In this document: in pieces, positions 35,500 to 48,568 of the stretch | Layout: each line of letters starts with the position of its first letter | How positions within the stretch are numbered: position 1 is the first letter of the stretch | NCBI GenBank assembly: GCA_014706295.1 | Contig: JACSVZ010000008.1 | Span: forward strand, 2,305,376 to 2,369,375 | Origin: Lycocorax pyrrhopterus obiensis | Lineage: Eukaryota; Chordata; Aves; Passeriformes; Paradisaeidae | Length of the DNA stretch: 64,000 nucleotides | Direction: 5' to 3' | Notes under the pieces: model-generated | Database searches by the model: none | Seen by the model: the letters and a program-made list of their open reading frames with translations, nothing else | Told to the model about the DNA's origin: nothing | Translations under genes and position numbers: made by a program

Positions 35500-36090
35500 G
35501 GAATCACAGAATCATTAAGGCTGGAAAAGACCTCTAAGATCCTACAGTCCAACCATCAACCGAGTACCACAGTCATGTTCACCATTATGATGTTCCCAAA
35601 TGCCACATCCACACATCTTTTGAATACTTCCAGGAATGGGGACTCTTGCCTGGCTACTCATTTGGTGAAGAAATATTTCCTTATGTCCAGCCGGAGCCTC
35701 CCCTGGCACAGCCTGAGGCCGTTTCCCCTTGTCCTGTCCCTGTTCCCTGGCAGCAGAGCCCGACCCCCCCCGGCTGCCCCCTCCTGTCAGGGAGTTGTGC
35801 AGAGCCACAAGGTCCCCCCGAGCCTCCTTTGCTCCAGCCTGAGCCCCTTTCCCAGCTCCCTCATCCGCTCCTTTTCCCAGCTCCATTCCCTGCCCTGGAC
35901 ACGCTCCAGCCCCTCCAGGGCTCTCTGGCCAGGAGGGCCCAGAACTGGACACAGCCCTCGAGGTCCCTCAGCAGGGCCAGCCCAGGGGACGGGCCCTGCC
36001 CTGGGCCTGTGGCCACCCCATGGCTGGCACAGCCCAGGGCCCACTGGCCTCGTGCCCCCCTGGGCTCGTGTCCAGAGTCAGCAGTTCGTT
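35500..36090 (-). mobile_element. CR1 LINE 3' fragment with ORF2 C-terminal remnant
   Basis: Inverted CR1 of the same GC-rich subfamily as the 6.78-kb copy. The tail is GGAATCACAGAATCATTAAG, then GGCTGGAAAAGACCTCTAAG, and further in GAGGCCGTTTCCCCTTGTCC and GGGAGTTGTGCAGAGCCAC. The minus frame 35542-35952 (136 codons) contains the ORF2 C-terminal motif [13 protein letters not shown]. The 5' boundary at about 36090 is estimated from where the pattern fades. Confidence 0.92.
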
Positions 36091-36139
36091 GTTCCTGTCC
36101 CTGCTACAGCCTATTTTAGCAACCTGTCATTCAGGTGCC

Positions 36140-36430
36140 AAGAGGATGATCCCAGACTCTGTTCAATGGTGCCCAGAGACAGGACAAGGGGCAATATCCA
36201 TAAACTAAAACCAAGAAGTTCCACCTCAACATGAGGAAAAACATCTCTATGTTGAGGGTGGCAGAGCCCCACGACAGCTGCCCAGGGAGGTCCCGGATTG
36301 TCCCTCTATGGAGACAACCCAAACCCACCTGCACACGTTCCTGTGCCACCTGCTCCAGGTGACCCTGCTTTGGCAGGGGGTTTGAACTGGGTGATCTCCA
36401 GAGGTCCCTTCCAACCCCAGGGATTCTGTG
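36140..36430 (+). mobile_element. CR1 LINE 3' fragment
   Basis: Plus-strand CR1 with GGTGCCCAGAGACAGGACAA, AACATGAGGAAAAACATC, GGGTGGCAGAGCCCCACG, GCACACGTTCCTGTGCCACC, GCTCCAGGTGACCCTGC, GGTGATCTCCAGAGGTCCC and the tail GGGATTCTGTG. It lies head-to-head with the preceding minus-strand copy, about 50 bases away. Both copies have their own 3' ends, so they are separate insertions and not one inverted copy. Confidence 0.92.
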
Positions 36431-39400
36431 GCCTCTCCACAATTCCTGGGCAAATTGAGGTTTTACTTTACTTATGGATCACTCCCAAAGGATGGTATGG
36501 GCAGGAATGGGCGTGGTTTAACTCCTCCTGCCCTGCACAGTTCTCCAGCTCTGCAGAACCACAGCGCAGGCAGCAAGGGCTCTTGACACCGTGCTGTGAG
36601 AACACTCTGAAAACTCCAACATGTATCTTGAAACTCATAAAATAGTAATTATTATTACCTTTGAACCACCAGGGGAGAGCCAGGGTGGAATTCAGTGCAG
36701 CATGGACATGGACAGTTTGTTCCAAAGGCTTCTTCCCCTACAGAGCGCAGAGCTAAACCAGCTCATGCTGACAGCCCCTGATTCAGGAATCGGTCCCTCA
36801 TCCATTCTAATTTGCTACACTCAGCATCTGCACAGAACCCTTTTTATGAAAAGTTTAAAAAGACTGCTATTTGATAAAACCACTGTAAAAAAAGAAAAAG
36901 AATAATTTTCCTGAGATCGAGAAATAATCCAAATAATTCCTTCAGAAATTCCTTTAAGACTGAAACTAGAATTTGACAGTGACTCAAAAGAATGTATTTT
37001 GACATTTATAAAAGTGTTGAGCATTTATCTCTTGATACACGTTAGAGATACAAGCATTCTCCTAAACAAAGGTACATCTTTTTATATACGGGAAAGTTGC
37101 AGTCCTCTTTTAAATTGCACTGTTACAATTTCTAGATTAGAAGAATAAAAAATATTTCAGGGATTCAAAACACCAAAAATCAAGAAGCCTTGACAGTTTT
37201 AGATGAAGAATCAGGGTGACTATTATTTTGTGCAATACCTTCACCAAAGAATGTAATTTACAGTGCTCCCCTTCCCTGATTAAGCCTAGTTTTAGCCTCC
37301 TGACAGCTTCTTGAGAAAATGCTCCCAGTCTGGTCCAGCTCCTCCAGCAAGTGAGAACTACAAAATATAAGGACTGATGAAGGGCAGCAGAGAGAGAATT
37401 GTCTTTTCCTAAGTTATTCACGCAAAGAGGGTAATTTTCTGTACAAAGAAGCCTGCAATCTGTTGTTTATAGGCAGACATAAAACCTCAATAAAAGACCG
37501 CCATGGGTATGGTTTTCTCTCACACATTATGGGTTTCTAACTCTGTTTCTTTCACTGGCTTCTGGTAATACTGTTTGCAGTTCACACCAGAAAACTGGGG
37601 TGCTCTTCATGGCTTGACTGGCATTTTACTGTCAGTGTGCCCAGTTTTCTGTCCAGTTTGGGTTCTGAAGTTGGGCACAGAAGGGATGGCACTGGGTGAG
37701 CATGGCTGTCCCCTGAGCCCTGTCCCCAGCCTTGGCCCCCCGTGACACCTCACTGCCAGACTTTGCTTTACCTGTGCATTTGCTGCCACCTCTATTCCCT
37801 CTGATGATGCAGATAATTTCTTAAATAAATCTAACATTGAATTTGGAATTGGAATAGTGTGAGAATAACACTCTGCAGGGTAGGATTTGAGCAGGGGCTT
37901 CATGCAAATATCTGTAAGTATTTAAGCCTTCCAAACAAACACACGTTTTAGGTTCCTGGTTTTTCACCTAATGAATATTCTCTGCTGGACTATTTAGAGA
38001 TCACCTACAAGCATTTTTGTTTAGAGAGTAAGTTAATTAATACTGTTAGTACACCAAGGCGTGGGATGCTTCTTTTATCTGCTGCAAATGCATTCAAGAG
38101 TCTGCTGGTGTTGAAAACCAAGGCAAAGCAGCCAAGGTTCATGAACCTTCCAGATGAACCTCCAGCAAATTTTCAGTGAACTTGGGCTGATGGAATATTC
38201 CCCCTTAAGCGATGTGAAAGCAGATACTTTGAATCCCTTCAAACTACTGCTTTGTGAATAAATAATTTTTAAAGTTCATCTGTAGTTAAGAATTCCAGGT
38301 TAACATAAAAAAACCCCCACATTAAAAAGAGCAGATTAGCCTATCCTCCCCAAGCCTTGATTTATTTCAATGCCATGCATTTTAATAACAGCAATAAAAG
38401 TTGGAGAGGCCTGATGAACATGGAAACTCCATAGGACTAATGACATCTGGGTCATGAAGAAAGCCCTGTTTCAAAGACTCTTAAGACTTTGGAGCAAGGA
38501 TTTAAACATTGGCTTTCTGCTCCCCAGACAAGTGTCTCACATCCCTGGCTTGAGTTTATCTGGAGAAGGACTCTCGATTTGTCTTGTTAAAGGTGCTCCA
38601 AGATGAAGCTGGCATACACAGGAGTGGTAATGAGGGCACTGTATGACAGTCAGCAGACCCAATTAGGAGCCCGGTATCTTGATTAGAGCCCCCATTCCAG
38701 TGACTAATCTTTAACAGGAGAGTTACAGCAATTGGTAAACAAAGAAAGAAATAATGGTACCAGGGGAATTCACAGGGAGTATTTATAGCTCAGTCTGATA
38801 CATTCAACTAAATTAGAGAAAATGGAATCGATCCCTGATTCATTCAGGGCTCCATTCCACACACCAAACACAAAACCAGGCACCAGGAACTATTAATGGT
38901 GATTTTCTCAGGGCTCTTTGTCCCTTGCTGCAGCAGCTGCCTGCAGTGGGAGGGTAATACACACCATACATACTCTTGGACATGTGATATACATTTAGAT
39001 AGTTACCCTAGGGTTGGAAATGCAGTTTTGCACTTCTCCTGTGTCTCTGAACATTGGTACCTGTTAGTTCTGGACAGCAACCTTTGGACAACAGGGCCTT
39101 GAAGTGCAGAAAACCAGCTGTGTGAGCACCCTTGGCTTGACAGGCCAGCAACACCTCTCCCAACTCCAACTCAGACAATCTCTTGAGCTGCTCTGACACA
39201 GACTACCAGAGGTGATATTTCTCTTGGCTTCACAATCCAAGAGAGGTGAGAAGAGACCTCCAGAACTGTCCAAGGAAACATCTTCTTTAAAGAGGCACAG
39301 GCAAAGACGCCATGGGAGTAATGCTGCCTCTAAAAGCTCCCTTCATATGCAAAGAAAAAGAAGAAATATTTCCATAATGCTGCAGGCCATTGACTGTCTC

Positions 39401-40604
39401 CAGTTCTGGGAAATTCACTTTGAAGTATATGGATTATAGGCAGCCATCCAAGCCACATATATAAATATCCCATCTAAGTCTGGGCTGCAAGACCCAATAT
39501 TCTTTCAGAATAATAAAGCTCAAGAGTTTTTTAGCTGAGTATAGAGAAAAAAAAAAAACAAGTCAAATGAGGTGCTGATACTGAAAACTCCAGAAATACC
39601 CTAATTTCTTTGATTATAACACAAAATGGCATCTAAAAGACAACACGGTTTTCATTTGCTGAGGATGTGGAAAACATTTTTTAGGGTTTTGTCCATTGTA
39701 AATAAAACTTCGGCTGCTTCTGTCCTTAACTGTCCCAAAGGGCTCCATCTGCAGGTGGGGCAGCACCAGGGGCAGTCTGTGGTATTTGCTGTCATTGAAA
39801 CCTCTCCTGAGAGTCCTTCGTAATAGTGGAAAGTGAGCCAAGGGATCTCACAGTAAGTACAGAACAGCAAAGCCCTTTCAGAAATGCATGAATGAATGAA
39901 TGAATGCATGAGTAAGTGAATGACTTGGTGTGCTAAACAAAGTATTTGAGCACTGGAGGCTTGCCCTGAAAGCAATCCCAACACAAACATTTTATTTCCC
40001 TGCTACAGCTCACCCCGGTCTCCAAAGGGGGCGAGCAGTGATGGAAAATGAAACCGCTTTTTACAGACCCTCAGAGATGTCTAAATACATGCTTTGCCTT
40101 GTGGCAATCGCAAAACCAAGCTGTATTTTCTTTTCCTTTTTTGACTGATTGTGAATGAGCATTATCCTAATGAATCCTATACTGATTTTTGGGATGGTGA
40201 TGCACCAGCTATCCCACTATCACTGGCTACAAGCAGAATCCTGCTTGTCCAAAATCTCTGATTTCAGTGCACTAAAATGACAAATTTTTGGTGTGATGAC
40301 TTTGAGGCCTTCCTTCACCGTGTCTCAGTTAGGAGCTCTATTTACCTGCACAGAAACTGTGTGGGTTCAGGCTGTGCTGCTGTTTCGCTACCAAAACCCC
40401 TGATTTAAACTAAGCACAGAATGATCTGCGGACTCCAAGCCATGTAACCCAAATCCCATCTGTATCCCTCATCCTGCAGCCTCCTTGCTCATGTGATGAG
40501 CAGCACACACAGACCCACAGAGCACACTCGTAGCAAACTGCAGCAACAAAACACTTCCATATTCCGCAGGAGTATCTGAAACGTGTCTAAGAAGCAGGAC
40601 ATTT
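36431..40604. other. Unique non-coding stretch
   Basis: More than 4 kb without a recognisable transposon. Frames are all below 100 codons except 39652-39990 (minus, 112 codons), which is unrecognised. The 36.85-38.4 kb part is AT-rich. Confidence 0.5.
39888..39923. repeat. (AATG)n imperfect microsatellite
   Basis: Five or so AATG units followed by degenerate ones (GCATGAGTAAGTGAATGA). Confidence 0.85.
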
Positions 40605-41053
40605 TGATGCCTTAGGTTTTAACTTTTATATTTTTCAAATCCTGTACTGCCCAGTGTGTAACTCTGAGGTTTCTTGTAGCCTGTTCACTTCTGCTCTCTC
40701 ATGCTGGGTAGACACAACAAAGCCTCTCCAGGCCTGCTCTCCAAGGACACTCAGACCGTCCTAGGCCCGAAAAGTATACACCAAAAGCCTCTAAAGGCAG
40801 GGTGGGGGGGGTCAAGCTTGGGGAAATGACATCATTAACTGAAACTTTAATTGGAGAACTAACCCTGATACGCAAATGAACCAAACCTATAAAAGTGTGA
40901 AGAACTCGTGACCTGGTGTCCATCTTGGGGTCCATCTTGGCAGTGGCCTCTGGACTCCCCAGGGGTACCTTTGAAGGCCTTTCAAATAAATCCCTACCTT
41001 TATTCCCTTATTCCTGTCTAGTCTCTGTTTTTAGGTGGCCTCTTCAGGCATCA
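40605..41053 (+). mobile_element. Solo LTR, TGATGCC/GGCATCA family, type 1
   Basis: A 449-base LTR with an 8-base perfect terminal inverted repeat (TGATGCCT...AGGCATCA). Plus-strand signals are TATAAAA at 40888-40894 and AATAAA at 40985-40990, about 65 bases before the right end, so the orientation is plus. It aligns end to end with the copy at 59815-60243. The flanking four bases (ATTT and GTTC) do not match, so the target duplication is lost, either by mutation or by recombination between elements. The terminal layout suggests a class I (gammaretrovirus-like) element. No internal region is attached. Confidence 0.88.
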
Positions 41054-41870
41054 GTTCTGTATCCTTTGTCTATTCACCACTGTTAGCATGTTTTTGGTGA
41101 AATAAGGATATTTGAGTTGCTCCGAAACCCAGAACAGGGTACCCCAGAAGTCACTGAGGGCCTGGGAGCCCTGGGAGGGCACAGCAGCACAAAAAGCTGA
41201 TTTTCCTGCCACTAGCCCCAGAAAGCAGTTAGCTTTCCCAGAGAAACAATAGGACTTTTCTTGTGTTTAATACTTAAACTGTGAATGAAATGTTAATAAT
41301 GAATGTCAGCCTACTTTTAATTTCTATCAGTGAAAGCATATGCTGCAGTCTGCTCCATTTCCAGTGGGAAGGAAACCGTGGGCACTGTAGTCTTTTGTTA
41401 TTAAAGCATTACAGTAGCAGCGTGAGGCTGTGCAGATGTAAATTTGTCATAATTTTCTCTAGGATAATATTTACAGTATTTCAGAGTGCATGTGTGTGAT
41501 CAGCATTTTGTACCCACTCAGCAGTTTGTCGGAACATCTGCTTTCATGGTCGGTGCTCACGAAGGCCTGGTTCTTTCCATTCTGGTCTGGTACGAAAAAT
41601 AATACTCTTGGTGTGATGGATCTGTCACATTTCCTGTTCAGCACACCAGGAATTTCCACAGCGTTTGTTCTTCAGGACAGACATCCGATTGCAACTTGAG
41701 TGCAGGAAAGCCTTTGGGCAAGGCAAGAGGGCCAAGATCTTTTGTTAATGATGATTGTCGCTGTTTTAAAAACCATTTTAAGACATATCAAAGAAGTATC
41801 CTAAAAAAGTAGTTCATGGAGAGAAGGGAGGTGAAGAAAGAGAAATCATTATATCACAAAGAGATGGAGG
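41054..41870. other. Unique non-coding stretch between two LTRs
   Basis: About 0.8 kb with frames of at most 72 codons and no retroviral coding similarity. This is not an internal region of the flanking LTRs, which point in opposite directions and are of different types. Confidence 0.55.
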
Positions 41871-42321
41871 TGATGCCTTTTCTTGGTCTTAAAACCAAGA
41901 GTCAAACACGGTTAGAAGGGAAAAAGGGATTTTACCTTGGTATTTATTTTAAGGATCCTTAGGTGCACCACGTCCAGGTCAGATACACCTCAATGCCCAC
42001 CCCCAAAAGATCGAGTATAACATTATAGGTGTTACTAATTAGCATGTCTATCAAAGATTCCTCAATGAGAGGCTCGAATGAGCCCCCCCTCCCCGAGGAA
42101 CCTTCCCCTGGATGGTTCTATCTCAGTTTACAAAATGTGTTCTGGAGAGGACCTTGGGGTCTGGGGCTCACTGATCCCTAACTATGAAACCTGTAAAATG
42201 TTGAGTCTCCCAGCTTGACAAACAAGGCCAAGAATGTCGGCAAAAAGCACTAAGGACACAAAAGTTGTAAAAAGGTATAAAAGGGGTTTAAAAGAAAAGG
42301 CAAAAAATCATCATGGCATCA
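41871..42321 (-). mobile_element. Solo LTR, TGATGCC/GGCATCA family, type 2
   Basis: A 451-base LTR with a perfect 7-base inverted terminus. The AATAAA signal lies on the minus strand opposite 41943-41948, about 70 bases from the 3' end in that orientation, just as in the type 1 LTRs, so it is read as minus. The flanking tetranucleotides GAGG and GATG match at three of four positions, consistent with a decayed 4-base target duplication. It is about 94% identical by eye to the copy at 52275-52723 (roughly 28 substitutions and two single-base gaps). Confidence 0.87.
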
Positions 42322-43258
42322 GATGAAACGGCTCAACTCCATCATGCACTGGCTTTCCTCTGCTCCCTCTCTTTTCTGCAGTCCCATGGAGCTGAAAACA
42401 CTATGCACAGCCACTAAAAGAACAGAGGAGTTGATACAGGAAAAAAAAAATAAGGTAAAAAGAAAAGAAGAAAACTTGCACAGATAACGCAACCAAGGAA
42501 AAATGATTAAAAACCCCCACAGCTTTTAGAAACACTTAGCTATTTTAATACACCATCAAAAAACTGGCAAAATACATCTCAAAGAGCATAAAAGAGAAAA
42601 AAGATCGATGCATCCAGCAGTATCATAAAAAATGAAACAAAAATGTTCACTCTAACAGCCACATTTATCCTTTCACAAAAGAGAGGCGAAAGGGCACAGT
42701 CACATGGACTTTGGAAGAAGCTGTTTCCCTGTATACATAATGCAGCCGAGAATTAGTGTCCCTGCATCTGAAAGGGATGGAACCTTGGAGGGACTTGAAA
42801 AGCCACTTGACCTATTCTCCTGCTCTGCAACCTGACTGACCCCAATCAGAAGGACTCCTGGGGGATGTTGTCTCTCTTCTTGCTAAAAATTCTGCTGGAA
42901 ACTTTTCTTCTCAGTGAAGTAATGAAGACCTCAACGACTGCCTTGCAAGCCTACTCCAATGTTACCTCCCTCCTTGCCACTCAAAGATTCTTCCCCGTGT
43001 CCAACTTGCATCACCTTTGGTGTGTTTTAAACACCAAAATCTGACATGCTGTGGGCACTGAGAACTGGGGGCACCATTTGAAGTGAGCTTTTACATCCCT
43101 GGTGGCTTAGAATGGCTTTTTTCAGCCTACTCCTGATGAGACAATCCCCTCTTCTAAACTTTCTACTCATTCTCCTCTGCTTTTTCCCCAGTGTCCCATT
43201 TTTCCTGTCCTCCCAACCCCTAGAGCAGCACTGGGAGTTGTGTCCCTCGCTGTGCTGA
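42322..43258. other. Unique non-coding stretch
   Basis: No recognisable repeat or gene. Contains an A-run near 42440. The 95-codon minus frame 43027-43314 runs into the next LTR and is unrecognised. Confidence 0.5.
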
Positions 43259-43902
43259 TGTCTTGGGGTGACTTTATGGTGTGCATCCCCTATCGCCGCT
43301 CTATGCCCAGACACGATTCCTGTGCCTTTCTGTGTCTTTAAAACTGGGTGCCAGAGAAAGAAAACAAAAGCCAGATGAACTTTTCAAAGCAGTTTGTGCT
43401 CCAGGGTCAGTCTACTCCTCTGCATTCTTCTGTGGCAGCAAGAGCGGAGGCAAACACCTTCCTGCTTTTTCCCAGCTCTCGCCTCCGTTTCTCCAGAGAG
43501 AGACAGAGAGTTAATTTTTTTTTTCCTGGGACTTTGGCTTCCTCTTCTTCTCTTCTGGAACTGTTCAGAACACACTGGGAGACCCTACACCATTGGCGCA
43601 GAGTGGGGCCTACACCGACACAGCTCTGAAGAGGGGAGAGAGAGAGAGAGAGAGAGACCATGCCCAAAGAAAGGACTCTAAAATCTTCCCAGGTTTCTCT
43701 CCACAGCAAGAGGTTTTATTATTTAGAATTATTATTCTTTTCCTGTGTGTTTGTTAAATAAATAGGTTTATTTTCCTTCACTTTGCTCTGAGGAATTTCT
43801 TTTTTTTCCCAAACCTGGAGAGGGAGGGGTGGCTGTAACCTGCCTTCTATCAGAGGACATTCAAATTTGGACATTCCTCCAAATTTGTCTCAAACCGGGA
43901 CA
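43259..43902 (+). mobile_element. Solo LTR, ERVL type, with 5-bp target duplication
   Basis: A 644-base LTR starting TGTCTTGGGG and ending CCGGGACA (TGTC...GACA inverted termini). A perfect 5-base duplication, GCTGA, flanks it at 43254-43258 and 43903-43907, the length expected for ERVL-class integration. TTTAAAA at 43337-43343 is TATA-like and AATAAA is at 43757-43762, giving plus orientation. A (GA)n run lies at about 43637-43658. The internal virus is gone, so it is a solo LTR produced by LTR-LTR recombination. Open frames across it (93-100 codons) are artefacts. Confidence 0.93.
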
Positions 43903-46900
43903 GCTGACTGCACTGTCCTGGCTGAGCACCCTTAGTCCTGCGCCCTGTCTCTCCTGGGAAAGGCTGGCATTGCTGCTTTGGGATTCATTAAACCCTCCAA
44001 ATTCTCTTCTGTGCATTTGTAGCTCGTCGGGTTTCCCCTGGTTTCTTAAGTTAAGAGCTTAACTTCACTCTGAATCCTACTCTCATTTAAGGCCAGACAG
44101 CTTTTCAAACTTGTCAACTTCCTTTTAATCTTGTATTTTCTTCTAAAATCAAGAATTTTAATCTTGTATCCCCTTTAAACCAGTATCACCTGCAACTGTG
44201 TAACTTGCTAGCTATTCCAGCACTCAGGAAAATGTCCCAAGACCAGGCTTTGAAGGAATCAGGCTTATGAAGAGGCCTGGCATTTTAGAAGAGAACCACA
44301 GACAGCTGCATCCAGCTTATATTAATTTATCTATGCTCTGTTATTGTCCTTATGGGAATGCCAAATGCAATGCTGCCAAAGGCTTCCTCTCTGCTGGAAT
44401 CTAAGCCTAGGGCTCTCTTTGCTTTCCTTCTTAAGAAGACTTTTGGCATTAGCACTGGAAGAAATCTGATTGCTGTGATTCAAACTGAATTTAATTTTGA
44501 CAAAACTAGGCTGCCTCTTATTGATCACCTGTCAGAGGTTAATTATCTTGGAGGTGCTCAAAAATAGTTTATTTAGGCCAGTAATTTTTGTCCTGCTCAG
44601 CCATTCCCTTCCTTTTTGTCAATCACTGGACCAGCAATGTTTACTGGCTCCCCCTCAGCCTAGTTAAGATTTCAAATGCACTTCCTAATGGATCTGGGAT
44701 TGCTTCACCCCTTGAAGAGATCCTCTGTGATTGAAGTCCATTTAATTTGAGATCATTCAACAGCTGCATATTTTCTTCCCCAGTGACAGCGGCCCCTTTT
44801 GCAGGGGAGCCCGTAGGTGTTTCTCTCTCCGAAGCAAAGATTTACATGCAAATAAGGACAGGCAGTCCTGCCTTTCTCTTTTCCCCCACTGAACAGGCTC
44901 CAGAGAACCCTCCAGACTACAGCCCCCAAAGAACCCAGCCCAGTGGAAGGCAGGAAAATCAGCATCATCTTTAAACACCCCTCCAATGTAATCACAGGGC
45001 TACATGTGCTCCAGACAAGACATTACTGAGGGTTTTTTCCAGTCGGAACCAAATCAGTTTCTGTATTTGCCTTCAAAACAGGCATGTTTACACAGCCACA
45101 TTCAGCTGAGAGACCAGAACTGAGTATGTAAGAAAACCTGTCCAGCAGATGCTTTGAGAAATGCAGATAATCAAATAATTGATTGTTTCCAGAAAACTCT
45201 TATGGCCAGAAAACACCAGATATTTTAAAAAGAAAAAAAAAAGAGGAAGGAGGCAGCAGTAGAGCCTCTGCTCAGGGCTGCAGGCACCTGCAGAAACACA
45301 CATTCCTGACACTGCATCCATCGGTGAAGTGATGCTGGATAACAGGAGAGGGAGGAAACAACCTGATCAACCTCCCCAAACTTTGACTAGGTTGTAGACT
45401 TGCTGTGAGACCAGCCTTCACGTCCCACAGGAGTCCGTGTGCTGCTGGAAGGGCTTCCACGAGCTGGCAGGGGAGGATGGAGGGTGCACCCTCAGTCCTG
45501 GGGGCTGCAGTGCAGACACAGCTGCAGCCAGGAACCTCTGCCTAACAGATTATCCTGGTGCTGGAAGTGACACGCGGGCTGGGCAGGGGTTTAATCTCCC
45601 GTCACTTGTGCCTCACAACACAGTCCTGAAACAAATCGCCTTCCTCACACATCCAGCAAGGCAGGGACTGCCAAGATCAGGTGTGGGAAAGCAGCTTCAC
45701 AGCATTATCACACAGAGCACGTCGCCTTTGGAGAGCACTTAGTATGCAACTACATCACAGCCCATAAAACAAATCAGGGATTCCCATCACCAAGAAGAAA
45801 CGTATCCCTAATCCAACATTTACATCAATAAAGGATAACACTGACTCTACACACCTACAAAGTCAACGTGCCATAAATCACTACCAGAGCTTTCCCTTTT
45901 CAAAGAGAAAGAATATTTTTTCTGTGAATTAACTTCAGAGAAACACAGAATTAATGGGTGAATCATAGTTATCTGTTAACTTCAAATAATTTCAGGTATG
46001 TCTGGGATCCTTGGATATCTACAGTAAGGTAAAATTTGACATCATATTCTGTACAGAGTCATCTAATATTGACAGAAGGCTTGAAATACTTCTGTTTGAG
46101 TAAAAAAGGTGAGAAGGTTGGGTGAATTATCTGGAGTGAGATGTAATGCTCAGCCTCGTTGCAGGTTTTGAAGTTCTCTGCATGTGGAGGACACACTTCC
46201 CCGCAGCCTCTTGCTCAGTTGAAATAACTGGAAGAAACTTAAACCAATTACCAGAGGTGAGCTTGGATCTCTGCTCCAGGAATAACATCCTGCCACTTCT
46301 ACTGCTTGTATGTCACTGTTCACTTCCAGTGGCACCAGGGCGAGGTGTGCTGGGCTCCCTCTTTGGATGAGAGACTGACAAAGCCACAGGGAAACCTGCA
46401 CTTTTGTAACACCGTGAGCTGGAGTTTAAAGCTTTCCCAAATAGCAGCAGTGGCCTTCTATTCAAGGCAGTTCAACAGCAAATTTCACAAAGCGTTCCTA
46501 TGCAGTCTCCAACATGGGAAAATTCAGTCTATAAATGGCTATAAAACACCCCCTGCTTGCTGCATGGCAGACTAATACAGACGTGTGGTTTGAAAGGAAA
46601 AATTCACAGCCAAGTTTGTCCCCAGGGCTATGAAACCTGTCACGGCACTGACAGAAACTGCCTGGCCCCCAGCTTTTAGTTCAGCCCGTCCTCTGTACCA
46701 CCAAACATGAGCAATGCACACAAGAGGATGGAAATACCAGGACAAACCATCCAATCTCTGCTTTGGAAAGAAAGCACCATCCTGACAAAACAGCTTCTAA
46801 GGGTAACTTTCCTTCTACCGTAACTTCCAGAGCACAGCACCGAGAGGAAAAAGAAAGAAACATTTCAGCACTGCACAGCTCCAAGTTAAAGCCATTTGGA

Positions 46901-48524
46901 GCATGATAACAATTTATTCCTGCAAAAACTACAAAGCATTAAACCTGTATATCAGAGTCAGGCCAGTTTCAGCACTAAAACCTTGCCTTGGGTGGCTTTC
47001 TTAAGCAAGGAGAGGGAAAAGCTGCTCTCCTCTTGTTTTTTACAGAGAGTGAAATGAAACAAGGAGCAGGGGCTGGAGAAAAAGAACACATTTTCACATT
47101 GTTCAGGTATGCTGTAGGTGAAAAGGGCTGGGAAGAATTGGTCTGTCCCCCAAATGGGTCCTCTCTAAAGTCACGGGTAAGAACTAGCCATACAATGAGG
47201 CAGCAAATACATTAAGAAATCTGGTCTTTAATACAATAATAAATGCACCACCAGGAATATTTCAGATTGAACCTGCAATTCCATTATGACAAAGAATAGA
47301 ATCAAATGCAGCAAAAGACCTCAGAAAAGGCAAGTCTGCTGAGGACCCAAAGGCTGAAGGCAAAGACCACCCAGAGAGACCTCACAATAGGCAGTAAATG
47401 TTGAGTACAACCAAAATCCCTTGTGTTTGGGGCACGAATTCTTGGATATGGCTCCAGGTTCATGATTCAGCCTCCTCCTGGTGGAGGAAAAGGAGCATTT
47501 AGAGGACATAAGATTACACAAACCAGGATATATTTCTTGACTCAGTAGGTTCAGCACCTTGGCACAGGCACCTTGCACTGTCTCAGAGCATCCCAGCTCC
47601 CAAGGCCAAGGGTGTGGGGAGAGTCACTGCTCGGAGATTTTTCCCTGTGTGGATGCCCAGTGTTTGTATAGTGCATGTCTCCTTCCTCCCTCTGGCACAG
47701 CAATGATCTCTGCCTTTGCTTTTCACCATTTGAGTGTCTGTTTGCACATTTCCTCCTTTGCACACAGCCATTTCCAGCGTAGCCACAGTAACACCAACAG
47801 AAGGAGGCATCCACAAAATGCAGACATTTAACAGAATTTAACGTGTGCAGTGCTGCGTGGATCTGTTTAGTAATTTCTGATAACCACATATTACAAGTGA
47901 TGATCTCTTACCTCATACCCATACTTGTCACTGTGTTTTCTTGCTGGATTATCCACCACAGGCAACAATTTCACCAGGCATTTGTCAAGTTACCTGACCT
48001 GAGAAAATATTTCTGTAAGCTGCCACGATCATAACACCTGAGAACCTCAGAAAAAATCAGTGAACAGCCTTTGCAGTGTAGTCTTCATATACAGGTAGAG
48101 ATATCAGTTACAGGGAGCTTAAAGGTGGATTGAATTCACTGAGCACTACCAGGTAAGTTTTAAACATCTACCCCAAAACAATCATTAAATCTCCTGCAAA
48201 AGCTAATGAAAGGAATGTACTTCTGGAGGCCACTTACATCCCAATATTCCTAACAGAGGCAGGATGCACTACCTGCTGAAGCTCAGTCAGTCTTTCCCTC
48301 TTAGGAAATTTCAGGAGACCCAAATGGAAGTTTAGGCCTTACTTCTGCATAGTTAGACTGCAAACCCCCCACTATTTCAGGATATCCGAGCAGATTTTCC
48401 ATGTCTGACGGACAGGATCATTTTTCTTCCTCCAAGAGAGGGTTCAGATGTATGGAGGGTACAGCAAAGAGAGGGACCCATCCAGTCCAGCTCATGGAAC
48501 TTTCCATTAAAGCCCTTTTGGTGA

Positions 48525-48568
48525 AAAATTGTAGACAGGAAAGAAAATTGTAGACAAGAAAGAAAATT
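48525..48568. repeat. 19-bp tandem repeat, 2.3 copies
   Basis: Units 48525-48543 and 48544-48562 (AAAATTGTAGACAGGAAAG, second copy with one A/G change), then a partial AAAATT. Confidence 0.9.

Noticed and set aside
35500..36430. A single twin-primed (5'-inverted) CR1 insertion
   Set aside because: Both halves carry a complete CR1 3' end and belong to different subfamilies, so they are separate insertions.
40605..42321. The 40.6- and 41.9-kb LTRs as a short provirus
   Set aside because: They are in opposite orientation and of different sequence type, with only unique DNA between.
43589..43606. Primer-binding-site-like TTGGCGCAGAGTGGGG inside the 43.3-kb LTR
   Set aside because: It lies upstream of AATAAA and well inside boundaries fixed by the GCTGA duplication, so it cannot be the binding site that follows an LTR.
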